This document shows, one piece after another, positions 5,264 through 8,432 of a stretch of DNA of 8,432 bases. Source of the stretch: an uncultured Collinsella sp. (lineage in GTDB: Bacteria; Actinomycetota; Coriobacteriia; Coriobacteriales; Coriobacteriaceae); assembly GCA_958431945.1 (NCBI GenBank), contig CAUASQ010000070.1:1-8432 (forward strand), written 5' to 3'. Numbering within the stretch: position 1 is the stretch's first letter; every line of letters starts with the position of its first letter. Under the pieces are notes generated by a model. The model saw only the letters and a program-made list of their open reading frames with translations, searched no databases and was not told the origin of the DNA. Made by a program: the position numbers and the translations under genes.

Positions 5264-6579
5264 CACACTTGGGTTTTGCCGATCATGATGTTGAGGATCT
5301 CGACGTCGGTATCTTTCATACCCACACGGCCCACGTAGCCCATGCTGGCGATTGTCTGCTCAACGGTATCTTGGATCAGGCCCTCGCCGGCGCGGAAGCC
5401 GCGACCCTGCATGGCCATATCATGGCCCAGAATCGCCGCATCGACGGCAGCCGAGATCTTGGCGGCACAGCTCGCCTTGGCGCCGTCGCACACGATGCCG
5501 CCCACGTTACCGAGCGTATTCGAGACCGTCGCGCCAATCTGCTCGCGCGTGCCACCGCACAGCCAGGTAATCGCAGCGCCGGCGCCGCACGCGGCGCAAA
5601 TAGCACCGCAAAACGCCGAGAGCGCACCAATATAGCTCTTGATATGCACGGCGATAAGATCGGACAGCATCACGGCGCGCACCAGGCGCTCGTGGTCGCA
5701 ACGCAGGTACTCGGCATACTCCATGACGGGCAATGCGCAGGTAATGCCCTGATTGCCCGAGCCGCACACAATGGCGACCGGCAGCGCGCAGCCGTTCATG
5801 CGGGCGTCGGACCCGGCGGCCGCACGGGCACGGGCACGGCAGGCGACGTCATCGGCACGAGCACCCAGCAGCGTGCGGCCCACCTCGGCGCCCCAAGCGT
5901 GCGCAAGGCCCTCGGCACTGATTGCACCATTCAGCTCAATCTGACGCTCAACGGCAGCGCGGGCGTCCTCAATGTCACCGTCCTCGATAAAGTCGATGAT
6001 GGTCTCGATCGACATGGGCGTGTCGGCGTTATCTGCCGCCCGCTCGGCCACGACGCGCTCGGCGCAGGCGGCACACTCCCCCGCCGACTTGCCGCACACC
6101 GGAATACCGTCGAGCGTATGGCACGTGACATTAGTGTGGTGGTCGGTAATCTCGACGACCGCGGTATGGCCTCCGGCCGTGGCAGTCACCTTGATGTAGA
6201 GGTTGGGCACACCCTCGACAAGCGACACATCGCAGTAGCCGGCGTCGGCGAGGAGCTCGGCCACGCGTGCACGGTCTTCATCGTTAACGCTCTCGAGCAC
6301 CTCGAGAGCGCTCTTAGCGTCGCCACCCACGGCACCCAGCACGGCTGCCGCCTCAATACCGTGCATACCACCCGAGTTGGGCACGGTCACGCTCTTGACG
6401 TTCTTGATGATGTTGCCCGAGCAGGCAACGTCCATATGATCGGGTTCGCAACCGAGCGTCTGGCTCGCCAGCGCTGCTGCATAGGCAACGGCAATGGGCT
6501 CGGTGCAGCCGAGTGCACAGACAAGTTCGCGGTTCAAAACATCGCAAAACGCGGCATCACGGATGGAATCGGTGGGCAT
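5260..6579 (-). CDS. cyuA: L-cysteine desulfidase family protein (UPF0597, CyuA/YhaM-like)
   Basis: A 439-residue enzyme of the L-cysteine desulfidase (UPF0597, serine dehydratase alpha-like) family. Characterised members, E. coli CyuA (YhaM) and the methanogen CdsB, use an oxygen-sensitive [4Fe-4S] cluster to split cysteine into pyruvate, ammonia and sulfide. Family blocks seen: ALGCTEP with Cys25, CSGNIIKN (53-60), VPNSGG (66-71), GSGNQGITCALPV with Cys281, and a cysteine- and glycine-rich core at 321-371 (FCGAICAACGAG, GGIVCDGAKASC). Cys25, Cys281 and core cysteines are candidate cluster ligands. The protein has 22 cysteines (5%), an unusually high share. The ATG start at 6579 has AGGAG at a spacing of 7. 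No terminator separates it from the convergent HAD gene; their stops overlap by 4 bases. The role could be cysteine detoxification or use as carbon source. Confidence 0.88.
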   Translation of the reverse strand: MPTDSIRDAAFCDVLNRELVCALGCTEPIAVAYAAALASQTLGCEPDHMDVACSGNIIKNVKSVTVPNSGGMHGIEAAAVLGAVGGDAKSALEVLESVNDEDRARVAELLADAGYCDVSLVEGVPNLYIKVTATAGGHTAVVEITDHHTNVTCHTLDGIPVCGKSAGECAACAERVVAERAADNADTPMSIETIIDFIEDGDIEDARAAVERQIELNGAISAEGLAHAWGAEVGRTLLGARADDVACRARARAAAGSDARMNGCALPVAIVCGSGNQGITCALPVMEYAEYLRCDHERLVRAVMLSDLIAVHIKSYIGALSAFCGAICAACGAGAAITWLCGGTREQIGATVSNTLGNVGGIVCDGAKASCAAKISAAVDAAILGHDMAMQGRGFRAGEGLIQDTVEQTIASMGYVGRVGMKDTDVEILNIMIGKTQVC

Positions 6580-6633
6580 AGGTATCTCCTGCTTGCATAA
6601 CGGGCTGGACTCTCAAAAAAGTTAGCTCCTTTA

Positions 6634-6653
6634 TTTGATAACAATGCATCAAA
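6634..6653. promoter_or_regulatory. Small inverted repeat in the putative cysteine desulfidase promoter region
   Basis: TTTGAT (6634-6639) and ATCAAA (6648-6653) are 6-bp inverted arms 8 bases apart, 55-74 bases before the cysteine desulfidase start. On the minus strand a weak promoter overlaps it: TTGCGG (6656-6661), 15 bases, TATCAA (6635-6640). This could be an operator; a 6-bp arm in AT-rich DNA may also be chance. Confidence 0.25.
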
Positions 6654-6752
6654 AACCGCAACCATGGTTCCGGCAGACGGCGCTCAAGCGCAAACTGACG
6701 AAATTCATTCACAAGAAGTCGGTCTTGTTGCCTGCTAAAGCGTTTGACCAAA

Positions 6753-6768
6753 AAACGCTCGAGCGTTT
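6753..6768. promoter_or_regulatory. Perfect 16-bp palindrome upstream of rpiB, LacI-type operator candidate
   Basis: AAACGCTCGAGCGTTT reads the same on both strands over all 16 bases, with a central CG as in LacI/GalR-family operators. It lies 82 bases before the rpiB start. TATCAT at 6784-6789 is a possible -10 box, and the palindrome covers the place where its -35 would lie; TTGACC at 6744-6749 flanks it. Repression of rpiB by a sugar-responsive regulator would fit, but no regulator gene is in this window. Confidence 0.45.
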
Positions 6769-6850
6769 ACGCAAAAGTCGCGCTATCATGCAGTCGAACG
6801 CGGTAAACACCTTTAGCATTTGCGCCGCACAGACCAGAGAGGAACCATCC

Positions 6851-7318
6851 ATGAAGATCGGTATCGGTAACGACCACGCCGCCGTCGAGCTCAAGAACAT
6901 CATTTCCGAGCACCTGAAGGAGCGCGGCTGCGAGGTCGTGAACTTTGGCACCGACACCTCCGAGAGCTTCGATTACCCCATCGCCGGCTACAAGGTGGGT
7001 AAGGCCGTGGCCAACGGTGACGTCGACCTGGGTATCCTGATCTGCGGTACCGGTGTCGGCATCAGCCTGGCCGCCAACAAGGTCGAAGGTGTTCGCGCCG
7101 TCGTATGCTCCGAGCCCTTCAGCGCCAAGCTCTCCCGCATGCACAACAACACCAACGTGCTCGCCTTTGGCGCCCGCGTCGTGGGCTCCGAGCTCGCCAA
7201 GATGATCGTCGACGAGTGGCTCGACGCCGAGTTTGAGGGTGGTCGTCACGAGCGTCGCGTTAACCTCCTCAACGAGATCGATCACACGCGCGGCCTTAAG
7301 ATCGTCGACGAAGCCTAA
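6851..7318 (+). CDS. rpiB: Ribose-5-phosphate isomerase B (RpiB/LacAB family)
   Basis: A 155-residue enzyme, close to the usual 145-155, that interconverts ribose 5-phosphate and ribulose 5-phosphate in the non-oxidative pentose phosphate pathway. Visible family residues: Asp8-His9 in IGNDHAA, Asp41-Tyr42-Pro43, the catalytic Cys65 in the anion-binding loop ICGTGVGIS, His98 in RMHNNTNVLAFG, and the Arg-rich GGRHERRV (130-137) for phosphate binding. LacA/LacB and allose-phosphate isomerases share the fold; standing alone without lac genes favours RpiB. The start at ATG 6851 has AGAGGA (6838-6843) at a spacing of 7. The frame runs open upstream to 6635, but that extension is not family-like. 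It is a single gene, closed by a strong terminator, with a palindromic operator candidate upstream. Confidence 0.93.
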   Translation: MKIGIGNDHAAVELKNIISEHLKERGCEVVNFGTDTSESFDYPIAGYKVGKAVANGDVDLGILICGTGVGISLAANKVEGVRAVVCSEPFSAKLSRMHNNTNVLAFGARVVGSELAKMIVDEWLDAEFEGGRHERRVNLLNEIDHTRGLKIVDEA

Positions 7319-7342
7319 ACTATTCAGTGCCACAAGCTAACA

Positions 7343-7392
7343 GCAGGGGCCCGCTCGGAACACATGACCGAGCGGGCCCCTGCATAGATTTT
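7343..7392 (+). terminator. rpiB intrinsic terminator, 16-bp perfect stem
   Basis: GCAGGGGCCCGCTCGG (7343-7358) pairs perfectly with 7368-7383 around a 9-base loop, followed by ATAGATTTT with four T residues at 7389-7392. It begins 24 bases after the rpiB stop. Confidence 0.85.
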
Positions 7393-7394
7393 GG

Positions 7395-7431
7395 AATAAA
7401 AGGGCGCCGCGGATGGAGTTCCGCGGCGCCC
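7395..7431 (-). terminator. ndk intrinsic terminator
   Basis: GGGCGCCGCGG (7402-7412) and CCGCGGCGCCC (7421-7431) form an 11-bp perfect stem with an 8-base loop. On the minus strand it is followed by TTTTATT (7395-7401). It sits 38 bases after the ndk stop, back to back with the rpiB terminator. Confidence 0.85.
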
Positions 7432-7469
7432 AAGCCACACGCTAACAGCTTTAAGGAGTCAAAGCTGGT

Positions 7470-7874
7470 TTAGCCAAAGAAGCGCTTGATCTCAATCTCG
7501 GCGTTCTCCAGGCAGTCGGAGCCGTGGATCACGTTGGCGTTGACATCGACGGCAAAGTCGCCGCGGATGGTACCAGGAGCAGCCTCAAGCGGGTTGGTAG
7601 CGCCCATGAGGGTGCGCATCTTAGCAACAGCGGAGAGACCGGAAACGACCATCTTGACGACCGGACCGCTCGTCATAAAGTCGCAGAGACCGCCAAAGAA
7701 GGGCTTGTCGGCCAGATGGGCGTAGTGCTCCTCGACGGTAGCGCGCTCGAGCGTGGTCATCTCCATGCGCTCGATGACAAGGCCGCTGCGCTCAATGCGA
7801 GCAACAATCTCGCCGATCTTGCGATCGCGCACGGCGTCGGGCTTAATCATGATGAAGGTCTTCTCGATAGCCAT
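7470..7874 (-). CDS. ndk: Nucleoside-diphosphate kinase
   Basis: A 134-residue enzyme, typical length, that moves the gamma phosphate of ATP to nucleoside diphosphates through a phosphohistidine and so balances NTP and dNTP pools. Visible residues: Lys11 in MIKPDAV, Tyr51, Arg87 in KMRTLMG, Thr93 in GATNP, Arg104 in GTIRGDFAVD, Asn114, and the phosphorylated His117 in NVIHGSD. The segment before the histidine reads DVNANVIHGSD; the common bacterial form has a few different residues, but the contacts are retained. The ATG start at 7874 has GAAAGG 8 bases upstream. It has its own predicted promoter (7939-7967) and terminator, so it is probably monocistronic. Confidence 0.96.
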   Translation of the reverse strand: MAIEKTFIMIKPDAVRDRKIGEIVARIERSGLVIERMEMTTLERATVEEHYAHLADKPFFGGLCDFMTSGPVVKMVVSGLSAVAKMRTLMGATNPLEAAPGTIRGDFAVDVNANVIHGSDCLENAEIEIKRFFG

Positions 7875-7938
7875 AAAAGTAGCCTTTCAAGTAGGTTCGC
7901 GCGTGCCCAAGTCCCATTCCGGCACCCGCCTGGACTGC

Positions 7939-7967
7939 ATCGTAACAGAGTTTTAGCTGCAGTTAAA
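7939..7967 (-). promoter_or_regulatory. Predicted ndk promoter
   Basis: On the minus strand, TTTAAC (7962-7967), a 17-base spacer and TACGAT (7939-7944) fit a housekeeping promoter. TGT directly before the -10 makes it an extended -10. Transcription would begin near 7932, leaving a leader of about 58 bases. Confidence 0.5.
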
Positions 7968-8171
7968 CAAAAAGCTGTTTATTGAAACGTTGCAATTTAT
8001 TAAAGCGCTCCATATGTGTCACTTCTGTTTCGAAGCCCGATTAGAGTACCATCCGACCGCCCATCAACCGCATCGAACCGAGCGGACGGTCGGTTGTCGC
8101 CCGTGAACGCACCCCCTTCACAACCTGCCCAAAGGTCCTACAGAAGTTCTCGACAAGCCCCTCCCCCATAG
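7968..8171. other. Intergenic stretch between ndk promoter and argH terminator
   Basis: The ndk-argH gap totals 385 bases; this is its unassigned part. It holds an imperfect 16-bp palindrome with a central CG (7981-7996, mismatched at one symmetric pair) just upstream of the ndk -35 box. It also holds a 7-bp inverted repeat CCGACCG/CGGTCGG (8053-8059 with 8087-8093, 27-base loop). An open frame on the minus strand here begins inside the argH terminator and looks non-coding. I see no tRNA or known RNA. Confidence 0.35.
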
Positions 8172-8209
8172 CAACAAAATACGGGCGCCCGCAACAGCAG
8201 ACGCCCGTA
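8172..8209 (-). terminator. argH intrinsic terminator
   Basis: CGCCCGTA (8202-8209) and TACGGGCG (8180-8187) are exact 8-bp complements around a 14-base loop. The minus strand then reads TTTTGTTG (8172-8179). It lies about 50 bases after the argH stop. Confidence 0.75.
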
Positions 8210-8259
8210 AAGCGAAAACGATTTATCAATAAATGGACAAAACCGCTTCAGCCAAACCC

Positions 8260-8432
8260 TTACTTTGCCCCGTGACCCATCTCGACGACCTTGGTTAGCG
8301 ATCCAAACACGCCTTCGTCGGTCACGAGCTGCGCCTCGGCACGCTGCAGCTGAACGACAACGGCGGCAGGGGCGGTACCGCCCTCGGTCGTGCGCGCGGC
8401 GACAATCGACGGGATGTCGAGCGCCTCGGTAA
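8260..8432 (-). CDS. argH: Argininosuccinate lyase, C-terminal end only
   Basis: The last 56 residues of a protein whose start lies beyond the right edge. The stretch ALDIPSIVAARTTEGGTAP followed by AVVVQLQRAEAQL matches the C-terminal pattern of argininosuccinate lyase (Cys/Ala-Leu, several residues, Arg, Gly-Gly-Thr/Val-Ala/Ser-Pro, then an amphipathic helix). That enzyme splits argininosuccinate to arginine and fumarate in the last step of arginine synthesis. About 20 further residues (from VTDEGVFGSL to MGHGAK) extend past the usual end of the family. The catalytic serine loop and other signatures are outside the window, so the call rests on the tail alone. The TAA stop is at 8260-8262, and its terminator follows at 8172-8209. 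Confidence 0.72.
   Translation of the reverse strand, partial: TEALDIPSIVAARTTEGGTAPAAVVVQLQRAEAQLVTDEGVFGSLTKVVEMGHGAK

Noticed and set aside
5269..6600. 443-codon open frame on the plus strand opposite the cysteine desulfidase gene
   Set aside because: It mirrors the GC-rich codon pattern of the minus-strand gene, is rich in His/Gly/Arg/Ala, has no family motif, and the minus-strand protein is clearly conserved.
6557..6751. 64-codon minus-strand frame overlapping the start of the cysteine desulfidase gene
   Set aside because: It starts at TTG without a ribosome site, overlaps the promoter region, and ends inside the next gene.
6635..6850. In-frame upstream extension of rpiB
   Set aside because: The family N-terminus begins at MKIGIGNDHA with a good ribosome site at 6838-6843; the extension is Lys/Arg-rich, non-conserved in look, and contains the operator palindrome.
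8041..8229. 62-codon minus-strand frame between argH and ndk
   Set aside because: It begins upstream of and runs through the argH terminator hairpin, has no ribosome site that I can see, and has no recognisable protein features.
1..8432. Defence system, prophage, biosynthetic cluster or CRISPR
   Set aside because: All protein genes match housekeeping or known families, and no spaced direct-repeat array, integrase or transposase is present.

Overview
The window looks like ordinary chromosomal housekeeping DNA from a high-GC bacterium, most likely an actinobacterium of the Coriobacteriia (Collinsella-like). This is an inference from GC-rich third codon positions, TTG/GTG starts with strong purine ribosome sites, and the protein sequences; no 16S or other marker is present. 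I see no phage, plasmid, CRISPR, toxin-antitoxin or defence genes.

Layout from left to right. (1) The 5' two thirds of an O-acetylhomoserine sulfhydrylase gene (minus, running off the left edge) is divergent from a small cysteine-rich C_GCAxxG_C_C redox protein gene (plus). A perfect 10-bp inverted repeat lies between them. (2) A YigZ/IMPACT-family gene (minus) starts at TTG and ends in a hairpin terminator. (3) The RNase P RNA gene rnpB (minus) has a clear extended -10 promoter and a large inverted repeat at its 3' end that could be its terminator, a small mobile repeat, or both. (4) A roughly 270-bp gap holds a possible small plus-strand RNA with its own terminator, followed by the rpsA terminator. 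(5) rpsA encodes a four-domain ribosomal protein S1 (minus, TTG start), with a small hairpin over its ribosome site. (6) After about 300 bases without a gene comes a HAD-family phosphatase (plus). Its stop codon overlaps, tail to tail, that of a very cysteine-rich L-cysteine desulfidase (minus). (7) rpiB (plus) has a perfect 16-bp palindrome upstream. (8) ndk (minus) is separated from rpiB by two back-to-back hairpin terminators. (9) The 3' end of argH (minus) runs off the right edge.

Most genes appear to be single transcription units, since nearly every one has its own hairpin terminator. Functional links are loose. MetY consumes sulfide and cysteine desulfidase releases it, so two sulfur enzymes flank the RNA and ribosomal genes. 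rnpB, rpsA, ndk and rpiB are core RNA, translation, nucleotide and pentose-phosphate functions.

I did not find a convincing previously undescribed system. The best leads are non-coding: the repeat beside rnpB, the possible small RNA at 2791-2898, the 810-840 inverted repeat, and the palindrome before rpiB.
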